From assembly GCF_002005465.1 (NCBI RefSeq), contig NZ_CP014691.1, positions 3,317,001 to 3,381,000 of the forward strand: a DNA stretch of 64,000 nt, read 5' to 3'. The position numbers were made by a program, and so were the translations under genes. Under the pieces are notes generated by a model that saw only the letters and a program-made list of their open reading frames with translations, ran no database searches and had not been told where the DNA came from. Source of the stretch: Neoasaia chiangmaiensis. GTDB lineage: Bacteria; Pseudomonadota; Alphaproteobacteria; Acetobacterales; Acetobacteraceae. Below, piece by piece: positions 42,366-51,651 of the stretch (its first letter is position 1; the number at the start of each line of letters is the position of its first letter).

Positions 42366-42707
42366 ATGAGCCAGATCGGATTTTTCACGCGCACGTCGGA
42401 CGGTTTCGCCGGACGTGTGCGCACCCTGTCGCTGGACGCCGAACTGACCTTCGTGCCAGCGGAAAACAGCGGCGCGGAAAACGCTCCGGATTATCGTATT
42501 CACCTGGGTGACGGGGATACTGGCCCCGAGCTGGGCGCGGGATGGAAACGCACCGGGGAACGTGCCGGCGAGTATGTATCCGTGGTCCTGGATGATCCCG
42601 CCTTCATGCAGCCGGTCCGGGCCACGCTGTTTCAGGCCGGACGCGGTGGGCGTGAGTGGCAACTGGTGTGGAATCGCCCCGCAAAACGTCCGGTTGGTCG
42701 GGAATGA
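42366..42707 (+). CDS. DUF736-family protein (second copy)
   Basis: 113 residues, starting MSQIGFFTRTSDGFAGRVRT and ending REWQLVWNRPAKRPVG. Both ends match the DUF736 pattern and the copy at 38,060, though the middle is diverged. It sits between traF and the lytic transglycosylase, overlapping the latter's start codon (ATGA). The function is unknown. Confidence 0.87.
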   Translation: MSQIGFFTRTSDGFAGRVRTLSLDAELTFVPAENSGAENAPDYRIHLGDGDTGPELGAGWKRTGERAGEYVSVVLDDPAFMQPVRATLFQAGRGGREWQLVWNRPAKRPVGRE

Positions 42708-43375
42708 GCGGCCGGTTTTTCCTGCCCGGCAGCATGCTGGCTGTGCTCGCGCTGACGCTCTCGCCAGCCATCGCCTGTGCGCAGGATTGGGACGATCTGG
42801 TGCGGCAGGCGGCGGAACGGAACGCGATCCCCGCGATGTGGGTGCGGGCGGTCCTGCATGCTGAAAGTGCTGGTGATCCGCATGCGGTATCCGGTGCTGG
42901 TGCGATGGGGTTGATGCAACTCATGCCCGGCACCTGGAAAGATGTCCGGCGCACGCTCAATCTGGGTGCAGATCCCTTCGATCCGCACGACAATATCGTG
43001 GCAGGGGCAGCCTATCTGCGATGGCTGCACGACCGTTATGGCGATACAGGATTCCTTGCTGCCTATAACGCCGGCCCTGGTCGTTATGACGATCATCTGG
43101 CGACCGGTCGGCCACTGCCAGGCGAGACGATTTCCTACGTGGAATTCGTCACACGGCTGATGAAAAACCGATCGTCTGGCATTCATCTGCCCGTTTCCTT
43201 TTTGTCCTTTCCAGCTCGCTCCTGGGTGACGGCCGCGCTCTTCGTTTCAGGCCAGCCCGATGCGTTTCGGGGCACCATGGTGCGTCATGTTTCTGCTCCC
43301 GAGAACCTTTTCGCAGGGCATGCCGGGGATAGGTCCGACATGGTCCCGTTGAGGGGATCGGATCAGGTCCAGTGA
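42704..43375 (+). CDS. lytic transglycosylase of the mating apparatus
   Basis: 223 residues from the ATG at 42704. A signal peptide (GSMLAVLALTLSPAIACAQ) is followed by an SLT domain: catalytic Glu in VLHAESAGDPHAVS near residue 54, then AMGLMQLMPGTW and AAYNAGPGRYDDH. The enzyme cleaves peptidoglycan so the T4SS can be assembled, like VirB1 or TrbN. About 70 residues after the SLT domain have no known motif. Confidence 0.88.
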   Translation: MSGRFFLPGSMLAVLALTLSPAIACAQDWDDLVRQAAERNAIPAMWVRAVLHAESAGDPHAVSGAGAMGLMQLMPGTWKDVRRTLNLGADPFDPHDNIVAGAAYLRWLHDRYGDTGFLAAYNAGPGRYDDHLATGRPLPGETISYVEFVTRLMKNRSSGIHLPVSFLSFPARSWVTAALFVSGQPDAFRGTMVRHVSAPENLFAGHAGDRSDMVPLRGSDQVQ

Positions 43376-43480
43376 GGCGTGAGAACCCCGGAAAGCCAAC
43401 AGAAAAGGGAGGGCTGGATAAAAGGCCGCACATCGCGGCTCGGTCGGGGTGGCTGTTTTCCGGGGTTTTTGAGGTCTTGT

Positions 43481-43511
43481 CGCGAGGCGCGTGGAAATTC
43501 CACACCTCGCG
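43481..43511. other. oriT: candidate oriT: imperfect palindrome upstream of the relaxase
   Basis: Arms CGCGAGG (43,481-43,487) and CCTCGCG (43,505-43,511) enclose a second palindrome GTGGAA-A-TTCCAC (43,491-43,503). It lies 58 bases before the relaxase start in the only non-coding gap of this transfer block. oriT sites commonly lie beside the relaxase gene and carry inverted repeats next to the nic site. No nic consensus was recognised. Confidence 0.5.
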
Positions 43512-43568
43512 TCGAGGCGTTATCTCTTTGATCCGACGCGATCTTTCGCGCGGTGCAGGGCATTTTTC

Positions 43569-45308
43569 ATGAACAGAGATGAAGAATTCCGGATCCGGCC
43601 AGGGCGCATCCGCTCCACCCGCGCCCGGCAGGCGCGACCCTTCGTGACACAGGTGCTGGCGTCCGTGCAGCGGGCCGGTGGCAGGGTGTCCCGCGCGGGG
43701 AAAATCAGTGCTGGGCGTCGCTCCAGTTTCGGGCGAGGGAGGGCCGCCGCTCATGCCGCCAATCGCCTGCTCACCAGCCGTTCGCGGGGCGTCGTGATCA
43801 AGGCCCGTGTTGTGCGGCACGCACCGCGCGCCACACCACTGGCGGCACATCTCCGCTATCTCCGTCGGGAGGGCGTGACGCGGGACGGCGAGGATGCGCG
43901 CCTGTTCGGGAAGGACAGCGACGATATCCGTGCCTCGGACTTCGCGGAGCGATGCGCTGGGGACCGCCACCATTTCCGCTTCATCGTCTCGCCAGAGGAT
44001 GCGCCGGAGATGTCGGACCTGCGGGCCTTCGCCTGTGATCTGATGGGGCAGATGGAATCCGATCTCGGTACGAAACTGGAGTGGGCCGCTGTCGATCACT
44101 GGAACACCGCGCATCCCCATCTGCATGTCATTGTCCGGGGCGTCGCGGAAGATGGCACCGACCTGGTGATCGCGCGCGATTATATCCGCGAAGGCATGCG
44201 TGCCCGTGCCCAGGATCTGGTGACGCTGGAACTCGGACCACGCACCGATCATGATATCCATCAGGCGGTCGAGCGGCAGGTGAACGCCGACCGCTGGACC
44301 CAGCTTGACCGCCAGCTTCAGAGGGACGCGGGGCAGGATGGTGTCATTGATCTCGGACGCGTGCCGGGCGAAACGCCGGATGCCTTCGCGGCGGTGAAAC
44401 TGGGGCGCCTGCGCCGCCTGGAAACGATGGGGCTGGCGCATCAGGTCGGGCCGGATCGCTGGCGGATGGACGAGAACGCCGAGGCGACCCTGCGGGAGAT
44501 CAGCGAGCGCAACGACATCATCAAACGGATCCACCGGGGGCTGGCGGAACAGAAGATCGACCGCGCCGCGTCGTCGTGGGTGCTCGCGGGGGAGGACACC
44601 ACCGATCCCGTTATCGGTCGGCTGGTCGATCGCGGCCTTGATGATGAGCTGCGTGGTACGGCCTATGCGGTGATCGACGGGATTGATGGACGCACGCACC
44701 ATGTCCGCCTGCCGAACCTCGAAGCTGCTGGCGATGGGCCGGTCGGTTCCATCGTCGAACTGCGGCATTTTACCGACAAACAGGGACGTGACCGTGTCGC
44801 GCTGGCCGTGCGCTCGGACGTCACGCTGGAGCGCCAGTTGACAGCGGAGGGCGCGACCTGGCTCGATCGGCAGGCCATCGCACGGGAGCCTCTTGCGCTG
44901 GCGTCCACCGGGTTCGGCGCGGAAGTGAAAGAAGCGATGAAAAAGCGGACAGATCATCTGGTGGAGCAGGGGCTGGCCAGTCGCGACGGCGGGAGCGTCC
45001 GTTATGCCAGGAACATGATCGCTACGCTGCGCGAGCGGGAGCTGGACGCGCTGGGCCGGAGCCTTGCCGGGAAGTCAGGGACGCCGTTCCGGCGGAGCGG
45101 GGAGGGCGATCCCGTCACCGGCACCTATCGTCAGCGCTTCAACCTGGCGTCGGGCCGGTTCGCCATGATCGACGACGGGCTGGGTTTCGAGCTGGTGCCG
45201 TGGTCGCCATCGCTGGAAAAGCAGCGCGGCCGGGAGGTGTCGGGCGTCATGCGCGGCGATGGGGGGATCGACTGGACGTTCGCGCGCAAACGGGGGCTGG
45301 GTCTATGA
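43569..45308 (+). CDS. VirD2-like conjugative relaxase (DUF3363)
   Basis: 579 residues from the ATG at 43569 (MNRDEEFRIRPGRIR). A basic N-terminus is followed by the relaxase core: RHAPRATPLAAHLRYLRREG near residue 80 and the metal-binding triad AVDHWNTAHPHLHVIVRG near 175-190. The C-terminal DUF3363 part ends with EKQRGREVSGVMRG and RKRGLGL. It nicks oriT and is carried with the DNA through TraG. Its last 60 residues match the fragment at 1-188. Cargo begins immediately downstream, as in element A. Confidence 0.92.
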   Translation: MNRDEEFRIRPGRIRSTRARQARPFVTQVLASVQRAGGRVSRAGKISAGRRSSFGRGRAAAHAANRLLTSRSRGVVIKARVVRHAPRATPLAAHLRYLRREGVTRDGEDARLFGKDSDDIRASDFAERCAGDRHHFRFIVSPEDAPEMSDLRAFACDLMGQMESDLGTKLEWAAVDHWNTAHPHLHVIVRGVAEDGTDLVIARDYIREGMRARAQDLVTLELGPRTDHDIHQAVERQVNADRWTQLDRQLQRDAGQDGVIDLGRVPGETPDAFAAVKLGRLRRLETMGLAHQVGPDRWRMDENAEATLREISERNDIIKRIHRGLAEQKIDRAASSWVLAGEDTTDPVIGRLVDRGLDDELRGTAYAVIDGIDGRTHHVRLPNLEAAGDGPVGSIVELRHFTDKQGRDRVALAVRSDVTLERQLTAEGATWLDRQAIAREPLALASTGFGAEVKEAMKKRTDHLVEQGLASRDGGSVRYARNMIATLRERELDALGRSLAGKSGTPFRRSGEGDPVTGTYRQRFNLASGRFAMIDDGLGFELVPWSPSLEKQRGREVSGVMRGDGGIDWTFARKRGLGL

Positions 45309-45378
45309 CCGGGAAGGGGGGGAAACGGAATGTCCGCTCACAACGCAGGCGACGATGAAAGCGGACAAAACAAAGTTC

Positions 45379-46326
45379 TTATGCTGAAGCGCTATTTCCA
45401 AGGTGCACTCTGAAAAACGGCACCAGTTTTTCCAGCGCCGGACCAACGGCTTCCGGTTTGTCATACAGGTCATAATGCGAGCTGTTTTCCAGGGACACGA
45501 TCTGCCGATCTTTTGACGCGATGGCACGGCCATAAATCTCCGTACCATCGCGATAGGCGCCAAACGCGCCGACCTTTTCTCCCACTACAACCATGACGGG
45601 CTGGGTCAGCAGGGTTTCAGCAAAGGCAAACGCGTCCCATGACAGGGTTTTCTGGGCATGGCTGAACAGCATCCGCGTCCACCCTCCCGGCTTCTGGCCG
45701 CGCGGTGTCTTGTAGTAATCCGTGGCTTCCAGAACATCCCGGTCCGTCAGACCATTCGCACGGGCAGCCTCGACGCTCGGTGGCAGCAGTTCATTGACCT
45801 GCAACTCGTCGCCACGCGCCTCTTTCGTGCGTTGCGCCGCCATGGCCTCCAATGTGCCGAGTGGATTGAAACCACTGAACCCCTCCCGGAACAGGCGGCC
45901 GAGATTGACTGGCGTGATACCGACAACAGCCTTGATCCGTTTTTCCGTCAGCGTGGCGTTGATGGCATAGGCCCCGCCGCCACAGACACCGATTGCGCCG
46001 ATACGGTCAGCATCCACATAAGGCAGCGTCACGGCATAATCGATCACATGGCTGATGTCCTCGACCCGCTGGGTCGGGCTTTCAATCCAGCGCGGCGCAC
46101 CGCCGCTTTCACCCTGATAGGAGGCGTCATAGGCAATAACGACGAAACCTGCCTCGGCTAGCGCTTTGCCATAGACATTCCCCGAGGTCTGCTCCTTGCA
46201 GCTTCCAAACGGGTGAACGCTGACAATGGTTGGATAGGTCCGGCTTTCATTAAAGTCGGAAGGGAGCAGGATATTGGCTGCAATCGGCAAGGCCATATCG
46301 GCATTCTGGATCTGGACAGACTTCAT
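45379..46326 (-). CDS. alpha/beta hydrolase with Cys nucleophile (dienelactone-hydrolase-like)
   Basis: 315 residues. The nucleophile elbow is GVCGGGAYA (near residue 118), with Cys in place of Ser, as in dienelactone hydrolases. VIAYDASYQGESGG is the oxyanion-region strand and the catalytic His is probably in ENSSHYDLYD near residue 290. It is paralogous to the hydrolase at 46,359 and 32 bases downstream of it. An AAGGAC site precedes the start. The substrate is unknown; the gene is cargo between the relaxase and traG. Confidence 0.85.
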   Translation of the reverse strand: MKSVQIQNADMALPIAANILLPSDFNESRTYPTIVSVHPFGSCKEQTSGNVYGKALAEAGFVVIAYDASYQGESGGAPRWIESPTQRVEDISHVIDYAVTLPYVDADRIGAIGVCGGGAYAINATLTEKRIKAVVGITPVNLGRLFREGFSGFNPLGTLEAMAAQRTKEARGDELQVNELLPPSVEAARANGLTDRDVLEATDYYKTPRGQKPGGWTRMLFSHAQKTLSWDAFAFAETLLTQPVMVVVGEKVGAFGAYRDGTEIYGRAIASKDRQIVSLENSSHYDLYDKPEAVGPALEKLVPFFRVHLGNSASA

Positions 46327-46358
46327 CTCGATGTCCTTCGGTTTGTTTTGCAGGCTCG

Positions 46359-47276
46359 TTACGCCAGTTTGGCCTGAAAGAACGGCGCGAGCACGGAAAC
46401 GGCTTCGGTCACGAAGGCTTTCCCATCATAGAGATCCATGTGATTGGCGCCCTTCACGATATGGACCGACTTGTCCGTACTGGCCGCACGGTCGTACAGG
46501 TCGTCGCTCATCCACTTGCTGCCCGCGTCGCTGCCGACGACGATCTGGATCGGTTGAGTCAGATAGGTTTCGGCCATGTGATAGGCGTCGTAGGTGACGA
46601 TCTGGTTCAGGCTCCGCAGCGTGGCAAAGCCGGGCGCGGTCGCACACTCGGCGCGGGGCGTATGATAATACTCCCAGGCCTGACGCAGTTCTTCGTTCGG
46701 CGCATCTTTCTCCGTCAGTGGCGCGAGTGGCATGGTGGCGTAACCGTTGCCTGCGGCATCTGTGGTGCGGGCATTGGACCCGGCTTCGATCAGCGGGAGT
46801 GCGTCGATCGAGCGCACCGAATTGTCCCAGCCATTACGGAACATGGAGCCGATATTGACTGCGCTGACGGTGCCGATTGCCTTGATGCGACGATCCTGAA
46901 TGGCGGCATTGGCCGTGTAGCCCGCACCCGCACAGATGCCCATGGCGCCGATGCGGTTCTGGTCGATGTAGGGCAGTGTCGTCAGATGGTCGATAACGGC
47001 GCTGACGTCTTCGGTGCTGACGTAGGGGTTTTCAAGCTGGCGTGGCTCACCGCCGCTTTCCCCCTGACAGGACCGGTCGAACGCAATGGTGACAAAGCCC
47101 TGTTCCGCGAGTTTCTGCGCGTAGGTGCCAGCCGTCTGCTCCTTTACGCCGCCGCCTGGATGGGAGACGACAATGGCGGGCCATTTTTTCGCCTCGTCAA
47201 AGCCATTGGGGAAATTGATCACCGCCGACAGGCTAATGGCCGGGTTGTTGGTGTTCGTGAAACTGATCTTTGTCAT
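46359..47276 (-). CDS. alpha/beta hydrolase with Cys nucleophile (paralogue of the next gene)
   Basis: 305 residues from the ATG at 47276 with an AGGAGA site; upstream codons are rejected because they lack a site. It has the same layout as the gene at 45,379: TIAFDRSCQGESGG, the nucleophile elbow GICAGAGYT and the His in KGANHMDLYDG. It is the first gene of a two-gene operon divergent from a LysR gene, the classical arrangement for LysR control. The tandem paralogues may act on related esters or lactones. Confidence 0.85.
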   Translation of the reverse strand: MTKISFTNTNNPAISLSAVINFPNGFDEAKKWPAIVVSHPGGGVKEQTAGTYAQKLAEQGFVTIAFDRSCQGESGGEPRQLENPYVSTEDVSAVIDHLTTLPYIDQNRIGAMGICAGAGYTANAAIQDRRIKAIGTVSAVNIGSMFRNGWDNSVRSIDALPLIEAGSNARTTDAAGNGYATMPLAPLTEKDAPNEELRQAWEYYHTPRAECATAPGFATLRSLNQIVTYDAYHMAETYLTQPIQIVVGSDAGSKWMSDDLYDRAASTDKSVHIVKGANHMDLYDGKAFVTEAVSVLAPFFQAKLA

Positions 47277-47352
47277 GGTCTGTCTCCTGTTGATGAAAGC
47301 ATGGTAGGACAAACCCATTGCGCGGATTAGATGGATAATCTGTCATGGCCCT

Positions 47353-47366
47353 ATCACTGGAGTGAT
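47353..47366. promoter_or_regulatory. inverted repeat before the LysR start
   Basis: ATCACT and AGTGAT are exact complements separated by GG, ending two bases before the LysR start codon at 47369. ATTAGATGGATAAT lies about 20 bases further upstream, in the same divergent gap between the LysR and hydrolase genes. Either could be the autoregulatory LysR site. Confidence 0.45.
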
Positions 47367-47368
47367 CA

Positions 47369-48262
47369 ATGAGGCGGGATGAAATCGCCGATCTGGCAGC
47401 TTTCGTCGTGGTGGCCGAGGAAGGCAGCTTCACCAAAGCGGCCCGTCGTCTTGGCATCGCACAGTCCGGCCTGAGCCAGATCGTGCGACGCACGGAAGAA
47501 CGGCTGGGCATGCGCCTGCTGTCACGCACGACCCGCAGCGTGGCACCGACGGAAGCGGGCGAGCGGCTGCTCGCGACACTCGGCCCCATGCTGCATGATC
47601 TGGACGCGGCGGTCGCCTCTCTGGGTGATTTGCGGGACCGTCCATCGGGCACCATCCGGGTGACGACCGTGGAACATGCGGCGAAAACCATCCTTCTTCC
47701 CGGCGTGAAGCAGCTTCTGCGGGACAATCCCGATATCCGCGTGGACGTGACCATTGATTACGGACTGGCAGACGTGGTGGCGGATCGCTTCGACGCCGGC
47801 ATCCGCTTAGGCGGTGAGATTGCGAAAGACATGATCGCCGTTCGGATCAGTCCGGACATCCCCATGGCCATTGTCGGGTCACCAGATTATTTCCGCACCC
47901 ATCCCGCGCCAACGTCTCCAGCGCAGCTTGTCGAGCATAAGGCGGTCAATCTACGACTGCCGACATCGCAGACCGTCAATGGCTGGCGCTTAATGCGGGG
48001 CGGTCGGGAAACGCGGGTGCGACTAGAGGGACAGATGATGCTCAATACCATCGACCTGATCCGCGATGCCGCCCTGGACGGACATGGGCTGGCTTATCTG
48101 CCACGCGACATGGTGCAGGCGGATATCGGCACCGGGCATCTGATCCATGTTCTGGGGAAATTCACCCCAGATCTTCCCGGTTACCATCTCTATTATCCGA
48201 ACCGACGGAACGCGTCGGCGGCGTTCAGGCTGTTCGTGGAGAACGTGCGCTATATTGGATAA
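47369..48262 (+). CDS. LysR-family transcriptional regulator
   Basis: 297 residues. The N-terminal HTH reads FVVVAEEGSFTKAARRLGIA, then QSGLSQIVRRTEERLGMRLL. The effector domain contains VADRFDAGIRLGGEIAKDMI, a sequence frequent in LysR regulators of oxidoreductases and hydrolases. Divergent from the two-hydrolase operon, with 92 bases between start codons, so it probably activates that operon. Its domain order is complete. Confidence 0.88.
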   Translation: MRRDEIADLAAFVVVAEEGSFTKAARRLGIAQSGLSQIVRRTEERLGMRLLSRTTRSVAPTEAGERLLATLGPMLHDLDAAVASLGDLRDRPSGTIRVTTVEHAAKTILLPGVKQLLRDNPDIRVDVTIDYGLADVVADRFDAGIRLGGEIAKDMIAVRISPDIPMAIVGSPDYFRTHPAPTSPAQLVEHKAVNLRLPTSQTVNGWRLMRGGRETRVRLEGQMMLNTIDLIRDAALDGHGLAYLPRDMVQADIGTGHLIHVLGKFTPDLPGYHLYYPNRRNASAAFRLFVENVRYIG

Positions 48263-48352
48263 AAATCTGCGTTGAATGATGTCCGGTTTGCGTAGCACTT
48301 CGCAGTAAGTTTTAGGTCCAGCATGAAGGCGACAGCGGAAGTTCCGCGTCTC

Positions 48353-48664
48353 TCATGCCCTACTGACCAATTCGTCCAGCGCCCTGATGATCATGTCCTG
48401 ATCGCGTTCGGCCAGGACGCCGACGGCGGTTCCAAGCCGTGCGGCAGGGACAGTCGCCAGGTCGAACGGGTTGGCGAAGACTTCCTCTCCCTCGACATGC
48501 AAATGCGGCGTCAGCGGGTGATTCGGCGGGGCGCTGCCCGATCGTCTGACGAGCGGCATGACGACGCGGCCCACGCTGCGCTCCAGACGGCTGCTCTGGA
48601 TCTGGACGACAAACGGAATGTCCCGGTTACGACCGGGGTTCCGGTAGATCGCGAATTGCGACAT
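48353..48664 (-). CDS. ccdB: CcdB-family toxin
   Basis: 103 residues, the usual CcdB length. It begins MSQFAIYRNPGRNRDIPFVV and contains RVVMPLVRR and LTPHLHVEGEEVFANPFDLA, matching CcdB and ending with a C-terminal helix like those that bind gyrase. It poisons DNA gyrase unless bound by CcdA. It starts four bases after the CcdA stop codon, so the pair is translated together. It probably stabilises the element. Confidence 0.9.
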   Translation of the reverse strand: MSQFAIYRNPGRNRDIPFVVQIQSSRLERSVGRVVMPLVRRSGSAPPNHPLTPHLHVEGEEVFANPFDLATVPAARLGTAVGVLAERDQDMIIRALDELVSRA

Positions 48665-48668
48665 CGGA

Positions 48669-48938
48669 TCAGAGCGTCGAGAATTCGTCGCTCAGGAAGC
48701 CGTGCCGCGCGTGCAGATCGTTCACTGCGTCGATCACGCCGTCGAGCTTGCGCTGTTCGTCCTCGCGTTGCTGGCGTGCGGATTGCAGGTAGTCGCCCAG
48801 CAGGGTCTCGACCGTCGCCGAAAGATTGGGCGTCACTTCCCGGACCTGCGCCAGCAGATCGGTGTTGAGCGACAGGTTGACCGGGCGGCGGGGCGCGCTC
48901 CGGTCATAGGAAACACCGAGGCTGGTGCGGCTGGGCAT
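48669..48938 (-). CDS. ccdA: CcdA-family antitoxin
   Basis: 89 residues from the ATG at 48938 with an AAGGAG site. An RHH DNA-binding N-terminus (RRPVNLSLNTDLLAQVREVT) precedes a toxin-binding C-terminus ending HARHGFLSDEFSTL, the typical CcdA end. It neutralises CcdB and, with it, represses the operon. The palindrome at 48,952-48,970 just upstream is a likely operator. Confidence 0.9.
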   Translation of the reverse strand: MPSRTSLGVSYDRSAPRRPVNLSLNTDLLAQVREVTPNLSATVETLLGDYLQSARQQREDEQRKLDGVIDAVNDLHARHGFLSDEFSTL

Positions 48939-48951
48939 GATCCGACTCCTT

Positions 48952-48970
48952 ATGCGCATATCGTGCGCAT
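48952..48970. promoter_or_regulatory. probable CcdA operator
   Basis: ATGCGCA and TGCGCAT are exact complements separated by five bases. The site ends the leader of ccdA, beginning 14 bases upstream of its start, where an RHH antitoxin would be expected to bind. Confidence 0.6.
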
Positions 48971-49111
48971 GAGATGAGGATGCCGACGTCAGACCGCAAC
49001 GCGCAAGTATTTTTTCGCTCCTGCCCCCTCCGGTACGATGGGTAGCGGATCATGCTTGCCTCCCGGAAAATCTGGGTTCTTCGCTGTCTCCCATAACGAG
49101 GGGAGGACTCG

Positions 49112-51112
49112 ATGGACCAGCCGGGAACACGTATCCAGTGGGGGCAGGCGCTCGTGGTCCTGTCCATGATCGTGCTGTCCTGGTGGACGGCGACACAATG
49201 GGCGGCCTGGGAACTGGCGTTCCAGCCGGAACTCGGTCGCCCGTGGTTTATGGTCCTGCATCGCTGGCCGGTCTATGCCCCACCACTGTTCTTCTGGTGG
49301 TGGTACGAGTTCGACGCCTACGCGCCGGCGGTCTTCGCACGCGGTGCCTGGATCGCGGGTTCCGGCGGGGTGCTGGCCTTTGCCGCAGCCGTGGCGCTGT
49401 CCGTCCATCGTGCCCGCGAGGCGAAGCGGGCCGCGACCTATGGCTCCGCCCGCTGGGCCGAGGACGCGGAAATCCGCGCGGCTGGACTGCTGGGCGAGGA
49501 TGGCGTGGTGCTGGGGAAATACCGCCGGAGCTATCTCCGACATGATGGCCCCGAGCATGTCCTGACTTTCGCGCCGACGCGCACGGGCAAAGGCGTGGGC
49601 ATGGTGATCCCCACGCTCCTGACCTGGCCGGGTTCGGCCATCATCCATGATATCAAGGGTGAGAACTGGCAGATCACCGCCGGTTTCCGGAATCGCTTCG
49701 GGCGGGTGCTGCTGTTCGATCCCACCAATTCGGCGTCCTCGGCCTACAACCCGCTGCTGGAGGTGCGACGTGGGGCGTCGGAAGTCCGTGACGTGCAGAA
49801 CATCGCCGACATCCTGGTCGATCCCGAGGGATCGCTGGAGCGGCGCAACCATTGGGAGAAAACCTCCCATGCCCTGCTGGTCGGCGCGATCCTGCATGTG
49901 CTCTACGCCGAGGATGATAAGACCCTCGCCGGCGTAGCGAAATTCCTCTCCGACCCGAAGCGGTCGATCGAGGCGACCCTGTCCGCCATGATGCGGACAC
50001 CGCATCTCGGGAAAGCGGGGCCACACCCCGTTGTGGCCTCGGCGGCGCGGGAATTGCTGAACAAGTCGGATAACGAGCGCTCCGGCGTGTTGTCCACCGC
50101 CATGTCGTTTCTCGGCCTCTACCGCGATCCGGTGGTGGCCACCGTGACCAGTCGCTGCGAATGGCGGATCGGCGATCTGCTGGACGGCGAACGGCCCGTC
50201 TCCCTGTATTTCGTCATTCCGCCGTCGGATATCAGCCGCACCAAACCGCTGATCCGCCTGATCCTCAACCAGATCGGACGCCGTCTGACGGAGGATCTGT
50301 CCGGCCGGGAGGGGCGTCGTCGCCTGCTGCTGATGCTCGACGAGTTTCCTGCTCTTGGCCGCCTGGACTTCTTCGAGAGCGCGCTGGCCTTTATGGCGGG
50401 CTATGGGATCAAGGCGTTCCTGATCGCGCAATCCCTCAACCAGATCGACAAGGCATACGGCCAGAACAACAGCATCCTGGACAATTGTCACGTCAGGGTC
50501 AGTTTCGCCACGAACGATGAACGCACCGCGAAGCGGGTGTCCGATGGACTGGGCGTGGCGACCGAGATCCGGTCGCAGAAGAACTATGCCGGGCACCGGC
50601 TGTCGCCCTGGCTCGGGCATCTCATGGTTTCGCGTCAGGAGAGCGCGCGGCCCCTGATGACGGTGGGCGAGGTTATGCAGCTTCCAACGCGGGATGAGGT
50701 CATCATGGTAGCGGGCTGTCCGCCCGTCCGCGCGCGCAAGGCGCGGTATTTCCGGGATCGCCGCTTCGTCGAGCGCGTCATGCCGCCGCCCGATCCGGCA
50801 CAGTTGCCACGGCCCGTCCGGCCTGATGACTGGAGTGGTCGTCCGTCTCCTGTCACCCCGCCACCGGAGGAGACGGCACCGTCAATAGCACCCGACAAGT
50901 CTGACGATGCCGACAGCGATGAATCGCTCGGCACGGGGCGGAAATGGTCGCGCGAGCATGACCCGGCGGATGCCGGCAAGCACAGGGCGCGCACCGCACC
51001 GGACCTGTTTAGCGAGGAACTGCCACCGGATCCGGAAGCACGGGATCGTGCCGACCTGACGCGGATCGGCCGGCAGGCCGGGCTCGACCGTGGCAACGAT
51101 CTCGGGTTGTGA
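49112..51112 (+). CDS. traG: TraG/VirD4-like type IV coupling protein (element B)
   Basis: 666 residues, start MDQPGTRIQWGQALVVL with a GGGGAGG site. Two N-terminal membrane regions (near residues 10-30 and 75-100) precede the ATPase: Walker A FAPTRTGKGVG near 155, Walker B LMLDEFPALGRLDF near 408 and GYGIKAFLIAQSLNQ. It should deliver the relaxase-DNA complex to the Trb channel. Homologous to the copy at 13,984, with the strongest divergence in the last 120 residues. It begins the complete transfer operon. Confidence 0.93.
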   Translation: MDQPGTRIQWGQALVVLSMIVLSWWTATQWAAWELAFQPELGRPWFMVLHRWPVYAPPLFFWWWYEFDAYAPAVFARGAWIAGSGGVLAFAAAVALSVHRAREAKRAATYGSARWAEDAEIRAAGLLGEDGVVLGKYRRSYLRHDGPEHVLTFAPTRTGKGVGMVIPTLLTWPGSAIIHDIKGENWQITAGFRNRFGRVLLFDPTNSASSAYNPLLEVRRGASEVRDVQNIADILVDPEGSLERRNHWEKTSHALLVGAILHVLYAEDDKTLAGVAKFLSDPKRSIEATLSAMMRTPHLGKAGPHPVVASAARELLNKSDNERSGVLSTAMSFLGLYRDPVVATVTSRCEWRIGDLLDGERPVSLYFVIPPSDISRTKPLIRLILNQIGRRLTEDLSGREGRRRLLLMLDEFPALGRLDFFESALAFMAGYGIKAFLIAQSLNQIDKAYGQNNSILDNCHVRVSFATNDERTAKRVSDGLGVATEIRSQKNYAGHRLSPWLGHLMVSRQESARPLMTVGEVMQLPTRDEVIMVAGCPPVRARKARYFRDRRFVERVMPPPDPAQLPRPVRPDDWSGRPSPVTPPPEETAPSIAPDKSDDADSDESLGTGRKWSREHDPADAGKHRARTAPDLFSEELPPDPEARDRADLTRIGRQAGLDRGNDLGL

Positions 51113-51121
51113 GGGCGCAAT

Positions 51122-51553
51122 ATGAGGACATCCCCAAAGAAAGCGCGACTGTCGGTCTATCTGGAACCGAAACTGCTGGACGCCCTGACCGTCCATGCGG
51201 CACGGCGCGATCTTTCCCTGTCTCTCGTGGCGGAAGCAGCCGTCGCATCCTTCCTGTCGCCCGATGCCGATGAACGGCGGGAAGCGGCGATGAGCCGCAG
51301 GCTGGACCGCCTCGACCGGCAGGTCGCCCGTATGGAACGCGATCTCGGGATCAGCCTTGAGACGCTGGCCCTGTTCATCCGCTACTGGATGACGGTCAGC
51401 CCGGCCTTGCCGGAACCAGCGGCCGCTGCGGCACGGGCACAAGGGGCGGAACGCTACGAGGCGTTCGTGGCAGCCCTTGGGCGACGACTTAGCCGGGGGC
51501 CATTTTTCCGGCATGAGATCCCGGAGGATGTACCTCCCACATCAGAATCATGA
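51122..51553 (+). CDS. small ribbon-helix-helix/CopG-like conjugation protein (element B)
   Basis: 143 residues, nine bases after traG. The start MRTSPKKARLSVYLEPKLLD resembles an RHH strand. A coiled-coil-like stretch (MSRRLDRLDRQVARMERDLG near residue 60) follows and then LFIRYWM. It is homologous to the protein at 16,017. The pattern suggests a DNA-binding regulator or relaxosome component; no activity is known. Confidence 0.75.
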   Translation: MRTSPKKARLSVYLEPKLLDALTVHAARRDLSLSLVAEAAVASFLSPDADERREAAMSRRLDRLDRQVARMERDLGISLETLALFIRYWMTVSPALPEPAAAAARAQGAERYEAFVAALGRRLSRGPFFRHEIPEDVPPTSES

Positions 51554-51651
51554 TGTCCGCAGCCAGCAAGTAAAAACCGCATCCGTTACGATCCTGTACG
51601 ATCGCAGGAAAACGCTGTTGAAAACGGGAGAAAACAGCACTCTCTAATGAT

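Noticed and set aside
43149-44957. 602-codon minus-strand frame opposite the relaxase
   Set aside because: Shadow of a high-GC gene; the composition (Arg, Pro, His, Gly-rich) is typical of antisense frames and the relaxase motifs are on the plus strand.
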